This document shows positions 23,278 to 31,458 of a stretch of 34,065 nucleotides of DNA, piece after piece (positions within the stretch are counted from its first letter, which is position 1; every line of letters starts with the position of its first letter). Below the pieces are notes generated by a model, which worked only from the letters and a program-made list of their open reading frames with translations, was not told where the DNA came from and did no database searches. Made by a program: the position numbers and the translations under genes. Source of the DNA: Deltaproteobacteria bacterium (GTDB lineage: Bacteria > Myxococcota_A > Polyangia > Polyangiales > Houyiibacteriaceae); contig JAADHO010000416.1 of the NCBI GenBank assembly GCA_013151775.1, positions 1 to 34,065 on the forward strand. Reading direction: 5' to 3'.

Positions 23278-26082
23278 TCAGCGCGTCTGCAGCCCGGGCT
23301 GGTCCGGAGGCACGGTGGCTGCGGCCGCCGCGAGGTGGGTGAAGGCGCGGTAGGAGTGGTAGGCCTGCATGTTGTCGTCGCGGAAGAAGATCTGGCGATG
23401 AAGCCACAGGATCCCGCTCGACGAGGCGTCGTAGCTCCGCGTGTAGGTCCAGGTCCAATCGCGCCAGCTCGCGGGGATCGCCTCGAGGGCCGCGAGGGGG
23501 ATCGCGCTAGTGGTGCCGCCCACCTCTTGGGTGTGGGTGTTCAGCTCGAGCATCCGCTGGGTCAGCTCGAAGTAGGGTGCCGGGTCTCGGCCGTTGCTGC
23601 TGGCGATGTCCGCCGCGTAGGCGAAGGACTGCATGTGGTAGAGTTCGCTGTTGCCGCCGACCGTGCGCAGCTCCCAAGCGTCCGCCTGTGAGAGCGCCTG
23701 GTCCACGCCCTCGAAGAAGGCGCTCGCGGCCGCGCTGTCGTGGCTCCACTCGTGGTAGTAGGCCAGGCCCGTCATGCCGCGGATGAAGCCATTGAAGGGC
23801 GTGCTGCCGCCGCTCAGCTCGTCGCTGATGTGTCCGGGCAGCATCCCCACGAGCTCTCCGAGGCGCACACGCCAACCGGCCACGACCTCGGCCTTGGCCG
23901 CGGGATCCGACTCGAAGGCGGCCAGCGCGCGGCTCAAGACGCCGATGCCGTTCACCATCGAGGTGTTGGTCTGATAGCGCGCGATGAACTGCGCCGCCTC
24001 GAAGAGGGCGTCTCGCGCGCGCTCGTCACCGGTCAGATAGTAGTAGGTCTCGACTCCGGCGACGTGGCTGTACTCGGGCTGCTTGGCGTAGCCCGAGAAG
24101 GGCTGCATGCCGTGGCGGTGCAGCGAGCCCACGCTGAAGGGCGCGTTGCGTCCGTCGCCGCCCACTTCGTCCTGCGCGGTACCGTAGTGCACCATCTGCT
24201 GATCCAGCGTGTGACGCGCGAGGGCCTCGGCGTCGCGCAGGAGCTGTTGATGGGGACGCCGCAGGTACTGCGTCCAGAGCTGATTCGAGGGCTCCCCCGA
24301 GTTGCCCGACCAACCGTAGCGACCGCAGACCACGAAGGCCTGCGTGCCGCTGTTGCCGGAGGAGAAGAGCCCGCGGATGTCGCCATAGTCCTCGGCGCCG
24401 AACCAGCTGAATTCGCGCCGCTGCGCCAGGCGCATGAAGTCCTCCGCGATGCGCAGCTGCCGGTCGATGCGAAAATGCACCTCGTTGGCGTTCAATGAGG
24501 TGTCGAAGACGAAGGAGCCCAGGCCCATCACCCGCGCGTCCGAGTACCAGATCGGGGGAGCGAGCATCATCAGCGGTCCCCCGTCGACGGCCCGCGCGAG
24601 GGCTTGCACGCGGCTCGCATCCACCGGGGTCGAGGCCGCCTCGATCCAGATCTGATCTGTGCGCGAGAGCCCCTGCGCACCGCGGTTGGTGCTTATGCTG
24701 CCGGTCTCGTAGCAGTCCGTGTCGATGCTCGAGGAGTAGCGCGAGAGATCCCACGGGCCGGCGTCTGCGGGATGAAGTTGCACGTCGAGGCCCGCGGCGT
24801 CCGTGCGGATCGCCTTGGGAAAGTACTCGGCCATGTCCCGCAGAACCACCGCCAGCGAACCGCCCGCGCCCGAGCGTGCGGCGTAGCCGAGGGCCTGCCC
24901 GCTCTGGGAGCCCGCGGGTGTGGTGAAGCCCGCGTAGGCCGTGTGCAGCACCTGCCCGTCGCCCGCCTCGCCTTCGACCATGCCCGTGCCGCCGGTCAGG
25001 GGCAGGCGCAGCCCGTAGGCCTCCACCGGCTCGCGGTTTCCGCGCCCCGTGTAGACCAGGGTGTGGTCCACCCGGAAGTCGCGGCGACCGCGGAAGAAGT
25101 GCAGGCGGGTGACGAAGCGACCGAAGGACGCGCCGCTGGCGTCGAGCAGGGCGCCCGAGACGCGCACGACCGTGTGCAAGGGACCCTGCTCTTCGACCAC
25201 GACGCCGAGGTGCCAGGGGTCGTAGCGGTTGAAGTCGCGCGCGCTCATGCCGCTGCTCGAGCTGTAGTCCCAGTAGCCCAGGATGGAGTCGCCCGCGTTG
25301 GGCTCGCTCGTCGAGAGCAGGCGCGAGCCCGTGTAGCTGCTGCCTCCGGCCTCGATGTAGGGCCCGCGTGCGTCGCGCTCGGCCATCGTCGGCGACGCGA
25401 TCAGCTCCGACCCGTCCACGACCATGCGGTCGATCACGCCGCCATAGCCCGTGGGGATCTCGACCTGCAGCGGACCCGTGTCCACGACCACGCGGTCGGC
25501 TCGCTCGTCGACGGTTACGCCCGCCGTGTCCACGCGCGCCGAGTCGAGGCGTCGCAGCGACACACTGGCCGTTCCGTCCGCGGCGATGTCGCTCTGTGTG
25601 TCGACCAAGAGCCAGCGGACGCTGCCGTCGGGCCAGCGTGACGTCACCCGAGTCTGGATCGGCAGCGGCGTGTCGTCCGCGGCGAAGAGTCCCAGGAGTC
25701 GCTCGTCCGACACCAGACCACGGGGCAGGGGTACGCCCGTCCGGACGACGTCGGCTTGGCGACTCACGGAGGCGCCCTCGCGGATCTCGAGCGTGGTCAG
25801 GGTCTCGCCGGGAGCGATCTGCCGCGCGCAGCTCACGCCGTCGTCGAAGTATCCCGCGTCGCAATCGCAGCGCGCTTCGGTCGGCGAGCTCTCGACGCAG
25901 CGACCGTTGTCGCCGCAGACGCGCGCCGCGCAGGGGCTCGGCAGGTCCGCGTCGGGGCGAGGCGTTTCTCCATCACGCGGGGGCACGACGCCCGAGTCGA
26001 CCGGCGTGTTTCCGCCGCCGCCTCCACAGCCGAGCAGGACGCTGACGAAGAGCAGTGAGAGGCGAGTTGTCGAGATGCGCAT
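23278..26082 (-). CDS. Lipoprotein with PcRGLX/YetA-like RIFT-barrel region (exo-rhamnogalacturonan lyase-like)
   Basis: Large (934 aa) exported lipoprotein (signal ending LLGC, then a poly-Gly/Asp tether). A small EGF-like cysteine cluster follows (CAARVCGDNGRC, CDCDAGYFDDGVSC). The main body opens with PLPRGLVSDERLLGLFAADD and SRWPDGSVRWLLVDTQSD, which I associate with the N-terminal RIFT barrel of PcRGLX/YetA-like proteins (PL26-type exo-rhamnogalacturonan lyases). The C-terminal half is helical with many aromatic residues and His/Tyr pairs (HVAGVETYYYLTGDERA, GFIRGMTGLAYYHEWSHD), as expected for the alpha/alpha-barrel of such enzymes. A good AAGGAG site precedes the ATG. Third in a run of three lipoprotein genes, 28 bp after the previous stop. 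Enzyme activity is inferred; other uronic-acid polysaccharides are possible substrates. Confidence 0.72.
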   Translation of the reverse strand: MRISTTRLSLLFVSVLLGCGGGGGNTPVDSGVVPPRDGETPRPDADLPSPCAARVCGDNGRCVESSPTEARCDCDAGYFDDGVSCARQIAPGETLTTLEIREGASVSRQADVVRTGVPLPRGLVSDERLLGLFAADDTPLPIQTRVTSRWPDGSVRWLLVDTQSDIAADGTASVSLRRLDSARVDTAGVTVDERADRVVVDTGPLQVEIPTGYGGVIDRMVVDGSELIASPTMAERDARGPYIEAGGSSYTGSRLLSTSEPNAGDSILGYWDYSSSSGMSARDFNRYDPWHLGVVVEEQGPLHTVVRVSGALLDASGASFGRFVTRLHFFRGRRDFRVDHTLVYTGRGNREPVEAYGLRLPLTGGTGMVEGEAGDGQVLHTAYAGFTTPAGSQSGQALGYAARSGAGGSLAVVLRDMAEYFPKAIRTDAAGLDVQLHPADAGPWDLSRYSSSIDTDCYETGSISTNRGAQGLSRTDQIWIEAASTPVDASRVQALARAVDGGPLMMLAPPIWYSDARVMGLGSFVFDTSLNANEVHFRIDRQLRIAEDFMRLAQRREFSWFGAEDYGDIRGLFSSGNSGTQAFVVCGRYGWSGNSGEPSNQLWTQYLRRPHQQLLRDAEALARHTLDQQMVHYGTAQDEVGGDGRNAPFSVGSLHRHGMQPFSGYAKQPEYSHVAGVETYYYLTGDERARDALFEAAQFIARYQTNTSMVNGIGVLSRALAAFESDPAAKAEVVAGWRVRLGELVGMLPGHISDELSGGSTPFNGFIRGMTGLAYYHEWSHDSAAASAFFEGVDQALSQADAWELRTVGGNSELYHMQSFAYAADIASSNGRDPAPYFELTQRMLELNTHTQEVGGTTSAIPLAALEAIPASWRDWTWTYTRSYDASSSGILWLHRQIFFRDDNMQAYHSYRAFTHLAAAAATVPPDQPGLQTR

Positions 26083-26110
26083 GTCTTCTCCTTGGGCGAG
26101 CGAAGAGCGC

Positions 26111-27517
26111 TCAGAGTACAGGATCGATGTAGGTGTAGGGGCGGATGCGGTTGGGCTCGCTGGTGAGCAGCATGTCGCGCTCCGCGATCAGCGTGACGCC
26201 TTCGAACTGCGGCGCGCCGTCGACGTCGTAGGTGGCGATCACGCTGCCATCCCAGTCCACGTCGACCAAGCGCGCGCTCTCCTGACTCAAGATCAAGAGC
26301 CGCTGCGTACGCGGATCGAAGAGGCAGCTGCTGATGTCGGTGATGGTGGAGCCGAGACTCGCGTCGGCGTCGAAGGGTCGAGTGACCACGAGGTCGCTGT
26401 CGTAGCTGACATCGACGCCGGCCGCCGGGCGTGCGAACTCGTAGACGATCATCGGTGAGCTCTCGGTGCAGACCCACATGCGTCCGCTGCTGGGGTCGTA
26501 CGCGATGCCCTCGCCGCCCCGGTTGCGCACGGCGGGTGGTCCAGCGTAGCGAATGGTCTGCCAGCCGCGCAGGCTGATGAAGTCGACCGCGTCCGGGGGG
26601 ATCACCCCGATGGTCGCGCGTCCATACTCGTCGACCAAGGCGTATTCTGGAGAGTCCGGCGGTCCGCCGAGGTAGACGATGTCTTCGAGGTCCGCACCGA
26701 TCGGGACCGAGCTGAGGCGGAGTGCCTTCAAATGCGTCAGATCGGGCGCGAGGATGTGGATCATTCGATCGTTGTTGCGGATCATCACGAAGCGACCCGA
26801 GTCCGGGTTCCAGGTGTTCCCCGAGAGGTTGGTGGCGATCTCGCTCAGCGCCACGGCGGGGCTCGCCGGCGTGTAGTGAAGCAGTGGCACGACGACCTGC
26901 AGCGCGGGCGAGAGCATCCCCACGGGCGCGCCATCGACGCGCAGGTCGAAGCGCAGCGCGCTGCCTTCCTCGAGACCGTGGAAGGTGAAGGCGAAGGTCC
27001 CCACGCCCACCCGGCTCGCCAGCGAGAGCGTGCCGGTCGACGTCCCCGACGCGACGTCGAGGCTCAGTCTGTCGGGAGAGATGTTCAGGGCCGCGCCCAT
27101 GGTGTCTGCCAGCTGAAGCTGGATCGTCTCGTCTCTGCCCGACCAGACCCAGGGGGGCAACGTCCAGTCGACGCTCGCGACCTCAGAGGCTCCCGCGTCC
27201 GTCCAAGGACCCGCGTCGGGCGTCGGTCCGGCGTCCATCATGGCGCCCGCGTCTGTCGACGGGCCCGAGTCCATCCCGAGACCGGCGTCTGCCGACGGTC
27301 CTGCGTCCGTCGTGACGCCCGCGTCGGGCGCTGGCCCTGCGTCCATCATCACGTCAGCGTCCATCATCACGTCAGCGTCCGGCATCACGTCAGCGTCCGG
27401 CATCACGTCAGCGTCCGTCGTGGACGCGTCGGGCGACACGCTTCCATCCAGGGTTGTCCCGTCTTCCGCGCATGCGGCCAAGAGCGTGATCAATCCAATT
27501 GAAATCCACTTTTTCAT
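26111..27517 (-). CDS. Lipoprotein with SdiA-regulated-like beta-propeller domain
   Basis: 468-aa lipoprotein, signal MKKWISIGLITLLAACAED with lipobox LAAC. A long Asp/Ala/Met/Gly tether follows (residues about 20-110), built from DADVMP/DADVMM and DAGP-type repeats. A small beta domain (about 112-215) precedes a propeller-like region (about 220-468) with SEIATNLSGNTWNPDSGRFV, ADLEDIVYLG, GGEGIAYDPSSGRMWVCTES and FEGVTLIAERDMLLTSEPN. That pattern of 'is this meaningful' loops matches SdiA-regulated/phytase-like esterase propellers (PF06977 type). ATG at 27517 overlaps the upstream stop (ATGA), with GAGG 7 bases before it, so it is coupled to the beta-helix gene. Catalytic function unknown; a surface binding role is equally likely. 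Confidence 0.75.
   Translation of the reverse strand: MKKWISIGLITLLAACAEDGTTLDGSVSPDASTTDADVMPDADVMPDADVMMDADVMMDAGPAPDAGVTTDAGPSADAGLGMDSGPSTDAGAMMDAGPTPDAGPWTDAGASEVASVDWTLPPWVWSGRDETIQLQLADTMGAALNISPDRLSLDVASGTSTGTLSLASRVGVGTFAFTFHGLEEGSALRFDLRVDGAPVGMLSPALQVVVPLLHYTPASPAVALSEIATNLSGNTWNPDSGRFVMIRNNDRMIHILAPDLTHLKALRLSSVPIGADLEDIVYLGGPPDSPEYALVDEYGRATIGVIPPDAVDFISLRGWQTIRYAGPPAVRNRGGEGIAYDPSSGRMWVCTESSPMIVYEFARPAAGVDVSYDSDLVVTRPFDADASLGSTITDISSCLFDPRTQRLLILSQESARLVDVDWDGSVIATYDVDGAPQFEGVTLIAERDMLLTSEPNRIRPYTYIDPVL
27341..27412. repeat. Four tandem 18-bp repeats in the tether of the propeller lipoprotein
   Basis: Units GTCCATCATCACGTCAGC (twice) and GTCCGGCATCACGTCAGC (twice) lie head to tail. 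They encode DADVMM / DADVMP. The length is a multiple of three, so copy-number change would alter tether length without breaking the frame. Confidence 0.9.
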
Positions 27518-29754
27518 TCTGCGACCTCGATGTAGGCGAACCCGCTCTCCTCAGAGCCGTAGCGGGCGGTGACGGCGTATTGGCTGCACGCCGAAGCGTC
27601 GCGGTACAGGAGCTGAGTCTCCGGCAGGTCCGCGATGGGGGTCGGAGCGGCGTCCATGCACCAGACCCGGAAACCGGTCACGGAGGCCCGGCGGAAGCTG
27701 CGCAGGTGTTCCCACGCGATACGCTTGAGCGTGCCCTCCCGGGACACCCTGACGACCAGCGGCGGGATGCGCTCGTCCAGGTAGGCCCAGATGTACTCGG
27801 AGAGCGTCTCCCCCGGAGCCGCAGCGCCGCGATCGCCTCGCACATGCACGGTCCCGCCTCCCACCGCGATGGCGCTCGGGTTGTCGTAGCTCGCGAGCCG
27901 GGCTCCGATGATGTCCTCGCCCGCCAAGGGCCAGCGCCGACTCGTGGTCGCGCTCTCGTAGCCCGCGTCGCCATACCAGGTGTCGAGTCGACCCGTGTAG
28001 TAGAGCTGATTCGCGGCGCGATCGGCCAAGGGTGAGCCGGGCTGCGGCCGAGGCAGATAGCGCAGGCTGGCCGTCGGGTTCAGCTGATCGGGCTGACCGG
28101 AGACGTCGAAGGTGTTGGAGGACTCCAACGTGGCTCCCAGTGTTCCGCTGGGCATGTTCCAGAGCGTCGAATTCCGGATCGTCCCCTCCCCCGCGAAGAG
28201 TCGCCGCGGGTCGCCGCCCGCGAAGCCACGCGCGAGGCCGATGGTCGAGTGGTCGAGGGTGAAGGGTTGGTCGCCCTGGATCACCGCGACGCTCTCGCGA
28301 CCGAACTGTGGTGTCCGCGCGGCCTCCGTGTCCCACACGACCAAGCGCTCCCAGCGATGCGTGCTCGCGGCGTGGGAGTCCGCGGTCGAGAGGTGAAGCT
28401 GATTGTTCAGCGACAGGAAGCCGACCGTGGCGAGGTTGACGGGTACGGACTCACAGCCCGTGGCGGGATAGGCCGCGATGCCGGCGAAGTGCTTGTAGTG
28501 GGGCGCCGCGGTCGCCAGGCTGTCCAGCGCCAGACTGTCTTGGAGTAGATCGTTCTGCGTGCAGTAGTGGCTGTGGGCGCCGAAGGGTTGGTCGCCGAGG
28601 TAGGCGTCCAGGCGCACCAGGCTGCGTCGCACCACCGAGCGGTTGGTGCTGCGGAGCATGATCCCGTAGCGGTTGTCGGCCCAGTCGTAGCCGTTCTGGA
28701 CCAGCACGTCCTGAGCGCTGTTGATGCGAAAGCCCGCGTTGGAGCACCAGCCGTTCGCGGCCTCGCTGAAGTTCGTGCAAGAGCGCCCGTTCGTGCCGGC
28801 TCCCGCCGTGCCCAGGAAGTCGACCAGCAGATGGTCGCCGCCGGTGGAGGTGAAGGACTCGCGCAGCACGTCGCGGACGACGAAGCCGACGATCGCCGTG
28901 TAGCGTGGATCCCGGAGCTGGAAGGCCTTCTTCGCTTGCCGGATGCCATCGTGGGCTGCGCCGCTGATGGTCACCCCGCCGGGGGACGCGGCGATCATCG
29001 TGCTGAGCTGTGTGGCGCTCCCGGGTGTCGGTCGTGAGCGGTCGAAGGCGTTCTCGTAGCTCTCGTCGCGCGTGACGGAGACGGGGTAGCTCCCGTCGGG
29101 GATCACCAAGGTGTCTCCCGCGTTCATGCTGCGCGCGGCCACACCGATGTAAGGGGAGACTCCGTCGCGTCCGGCGACTCGGAGCCGGCTCGTGCCGCTG
29201 CGGTCCACGTGCACGATCATCGAGGCACGGTCTTCACCGGCGTAGTTGCTGCAAACGATGCGGATGTATTGACCGCGCCCGAAGCGGAGGCCGCTCGTGT
29301 CCCAGGTGATGGCGCCGGTCGCGGGATCGACCCGCACGTCGTCGTGACCCAGGTCCTTGCGGCAGAGCACGACGTCTCCCGCGATGCTCGGCGTGAAGCG
29401 AAAGACCTCTCCGAAGGCTACCTCGTGTAGCCCCATGTCTGCGATGCGGGGCGCCTCGGTCGCCGCTGGGCCGGCGTCGAGGGATGGCGTCCCGGCGTCC
29501 GACGCCGCGTCCTCCCGGTTGGCGTCCGAGGTGCTGCCGTCCAAGACCATGCCCGCGTCTGCGGAGTCGGCGTCTGCGGAGCCGGTGTCGGTGGAGTCGG
29601 CGTCTGCGGAGCCGCCATCCGTGGTGGTGGAGCTGCCATCCGTGGAGCCGGCGTCCTCCCCGCCCGCGTCCTCAGCGTTGGTGGCGCCCTGACAGGCGAG
29701 CCCCGCCATCACGAGTGTGGCGCCGAGCCATGTGTAGATCAGCCGATGCGTCAT
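27514..29754 (-). CDS. Parallel beta-helix lipoprotein, polysaccharide lyase-like
   Basis: Start at ATG 29754 (746 aa) with AGGAGA 4 bases upstream; the longer frame to 29790 lacks a signal at its start. The signal peptide MTHRLIYTWLGATLVMAGLA ends at a lipobox Cys. A roughly 100-residue Ser/Thr/Asp/Ala/Gly tether is followed by a cadherin-like or Ig-like strand region (ADMGLHEVAFGEVFRFTPS). A right-handed beta-helix of about 400 residues comes next (AGDTLVIPDGSYPVSV, GGVTISGAAHDGIRQ, YTAIVGFVVRDVLRESF, NAGFRINSAQDVLVQNGYD, RYGIMLRSTNRSVVRRSLV). Such folds occur in pectate, alginate and chondroitinase-B-type lyases; the rungs are clear but the catalytic residues are not. It ends with an Ig-like tail. 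First gene of the three-lipoprotein run. Confidence 0.8.
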   Translation of the reverse strand: MTHRLIYTWLGATLVMAGLACQGATNAEDAGGEDAGSTDGSSTTTDGGSADADSTDTGSADADSADAGMVLDGSTSDANREDAASDAGTPSLDAGPAATEAPRIADMGLHEVAFGEVFRFTPSIAGDVVLCRKDLGHDDVRVDPATGAITWDTSGLRFGRGQYIRIVCSNYAGEDRASMIVHVDRSGTSRLRVAGRDGVSPYIGVAARSMNAGDTLVIPDGSYPVSVTRDESYENAFDRSRPTPGSATQLSTMIAASPGGVTISGAAHDGIRQAKKAFQLRDPRYTAIVGFVVRDVLRESFTSTGGDHLLVDFLGTAGAGTNGRSCTNFSEAANGWCSNAGFRINSAQDVLVQNGYDWADNRYGIMLRSTNRSVVRRSLVRLDAYLGDQPFGAHSHYCTQNDLLQDSLALDSLATAAPHYKHFAGIAAYPATGCESVPVNLATVGFLSLNNQLHLSTADSHAASTHRWERLVVWDTEAARTPQFGRESVAVIQGDQPFTLDHSTIGLARGFAGGDPRRLFAGEGTIRNSTLWNMPSGTLGATLESSNTFDVSGQPDQLNPTASLRYLPRPQPGSPLADRAANQLYYTGRLDTWYGDAGYESATTSRRWPLAGEDIIGARLASYDNPSAIAVGGGTVHVRGDRGAAAPGETLSEYIWAYLDERIPPLVVRVSREGTLKRIAWEHLRSFRRASVTGFRVWCMDAAPTPIADLPETQLLYRDASACSQYAVTARYGSEESGFAYIEVAE
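29563..29614. repeat. 22-bp direct repeat in lipoprotein tether
   Basis: Two identical 22-base copies (29563-29584 and 29593-29614) with a 30-bp period encode the Asp/Ala/Ser-rich tether of the beta-helix lipoprotein. Period divisible by three, so in-frame expansion is possible. Confidence 0.8.
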
Positions 29755-29790
29755 CGATTCTCCTGCCCGAGACGATGCCGAGGCGGCCAC

Positions 29791-29826
29791 TTACAAACGA
29801 GGCGCGCTTCTTACCAACGAGGCGCG
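29791..29826. promoter_or_regulatory. Direct repeat upstream of the lipoprotein operon, candidate operator
   Basis: TTACAAACGAGGCGCG (29791-29806) and TTACCAACGAGGCGCG (29811-29826) differ at one base and repeat every 20 bp, about two helical turns. On the minus strand they read CGCGCCTCGTTKGTAA and sit 37-72 bp upstream of the beta-helix gene start, where a promoter belongs. A degenerate third GCCTCG occurs about 19 bp closer to the gene. It fits a tandem binding site for a regulator of the operon. Confidence 0.5.
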
Positions 29827-29847
29827 GGTTCGAGCGGAGCCCAGACC

Positions 29848-31458
29848 TCAGCGCATGACGCGTCGTGGCGTCGGGAGGATCTCGTCGGCCGCCGTTGGAG
29901 GGATCCCGAGGCGCGCGCCGGCGTTGTTGCCCCAGCAATAGAGGGCGTGGTCTCGCGTCAGGGCGCAGGTCTGTCTGGCGGCCGCGGCGACCTCGAGCCA
30001 GGCGCCGCCATCGGGAACGGGCACTCGCGTGGGCACGTTCACGCTCGGCGTGGGGGTCGGCACGCCGAGCTGACCGCTGCGGTTGCTGCCCCAACAATAG
30101 AGTTCCCCATCCGCGCGCAGGCCGCAGCTGTGATCGTCGCCCACGGCCACGGCGGTCCAGCCCTGCATCGGCACCTGCACGGGCGACACGAAGCAGTTCC
30201 GACTGCGGCAGCCGCTGAAGCCTTCCCCCTCGACGCCGAGCTGACCGTCGAGGTTGACGCCCCAACACAGCAGGAAACCCGAGGTCGTCACGCCGCAGGA
30301 GTGCTGCACGGACACGGCCAAGGACGAGAACTCGAGGTCGGGAGCGGGTGAGTCCGTGGGCGGAACCGAGCGCCCGCCGACCAGGCCGCCGTCTCCGCGC
30401 TGTCCCTCTCCACCGCGTCCCCAACAGCGGAAGCGTCCGGCCGCGTCGAGGGCGCAGGCGTGCAGCGGCGAGCTGTCGACGAAGCGCCAGTCCGGGTGCA
30501 CGCCTGTGTCCTCGGCCCGGAGATAGGCATCGCTCGAGCCGGCGCAGCTCACGCCGTTGGCGTGGACACCGCAGAGCCAGCCCGTGGCCAGGCTGAGCTG
30601 AGACCAGCCTCCGCTCGGCGTGAAGTCGACGGGCGAGGGCGTCCCGATCGAAGCGGCCGCCCCTGACGCGCTGGGCGCCGCGCCCCAGCAATAGAGTTCA
30701 CCGCCGCTCACCCCGCAGCTCGCGTCGCCACCGACCTCGAAGAGATCCCAGGAGCCAGCGCCGGGGGCGGTCACCTGTCGAGGGGAGCTGGCGTTCCGCA
30801 GCCCCTCGATGCCCAGCTGACCCGCGGCGTTGCTGCCCCAGCAGAAGAGCTGGCCGGCGGAGCTCGCGCAGCCGTGGGCGTCACTCAGGCGGACGCCGTC
30901 GAAGCAGCCATCCGTGGCGGGCCGTGGTCGGCACACGTCGCCCTCGCAGACGACGCAGCTCCCGCCCGGCGCGAGGGCGCAGGGCACGCTGACGCTCGCT
31001 CCCTCACGCTCCTCGAAGCAGGCGGGCTCACACACTCCACCCTCGCCGCAGCGCTGGTCGGGTCCGCAGACCACGGCCGCGCACTCGGGGCGGAAGATCA
31101 ACGTGAGCACCCTGCGCTCGTTCTGTACGAAGCGGCCGATGACGCGTTGCGTGCCCAGGCTGGCGGCGCCCTCGAAGAGCTCCGCTTCCACCGTGAAGAT
31201 GCGCGAGGCGTCGTCGTCGGCGGGCACGAGGGGGATCACCACGGGCAGCGTGATCTCCTGCCCAGGGGCCGGTCGCACGGGCACGAGGGGGGTCTCGTAG
31301 CGGCCGCCCCAGAGCCGCACCTCGAAGCCATCCACTCGCCCCGCGAAGGCCGTGGGGCGCGCCTCGAGGCTGAGGTCCATCTGCGAGTGGGGGACCTCCG
31401 AGCAGCCCGCCGCGAGCGCCAGCGCCAGCGCCAGCGTGTGCTCCACGCCGCACCTCAC
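29848..31458 (-). CDS. RCC1-repeat lipoprotein
   Basis: 536-aa lipoprotein with signal HTLALALALAAGC (lipobox LAAGC). Residues about 25-130 form a beta-sandwich-like region. A Cys-rich segment (about 125-185, VCGDQ/GEGGVCEP-type knots: VVCGPDQRCGEGGVCEP, GGSCVVCEGDVC) precedes RCC1-type repeats to the end. At least six repeats show the myxobacterial style in which each blade has YCWG: LFCWGSNAAGQLG, LYCWGAAPSAS, FRCWGRGGEGQ, LLCWGVNLDGQLG, LYCWGSNRSGQLG, LYCWGNNAGARLG. These would form a seven-bladed propeller exposed on the cell surface; ligand unknown. GTG start at 31458 overlaps the regulator gene's stop (GTGA), implying coupling. Confidence 0.88.
   Translation of the reverse strand: MRCGVEHTLALALALAAGCSEVPHSQMDLSLEARPTAFAGRVDGFEVRLWGGRYETPLVPVRPAPGQEITLPVVIPLVPADDDASRIFTVEAELFEGAASLGTQRVIGRFVQNERRVLTLIFRPECAAVVCGPDQRCGEGGVCEPACFEEREGASVSVPCALAPGGSCVVCEGDVCRPRPATDGCFDGVRLSDAHGCASSAGQLFCWGSNAAGQLGIEGLRNASSPRQVTAPGAGSWDLFEVGGDASCGVSGGELYCWGAAPSASGAAASIGTPSPVDFTPSGGWSQLSLATGWLCGVHANGVSCAGSSDAYLRAEDTGVHPDWRFVDSSPLHACALDAAGRFRCWGRGGEGQRGDGGLVGGRSVPPTDSPAPDLEFSSLAVSVQHSCGVTTSGFLLCWGVNLDGQLGVEGEGFSGCRSRNCFVSPVQVPMQGWTAVAVGDDHSCGLRADGELYCWGSNRSGQLGVPTPTPSVNVPTRVPVPDGGAWLEVAAAARQTCALTRDHALYCWGNNAGARLGIPPTAADEILPTPRRVMR
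31415..31436. repeat. 6-bp tandem repeat in RCC1 lipoprotein signal peptide
   Basis: AGCGCC is repeated 3.7 times and encodes the alternating Leu-Ala core of the signal peptide. Changes in copy number would stay in frame and alter the hydrophobic length. Confidence 0.7.

Noticed and set aside
27341-27412. Tandem repeats considered as a CRISPR-like array
   Set aside because: Units are contiguous with no spacers and encode a DADVM tether in frame.
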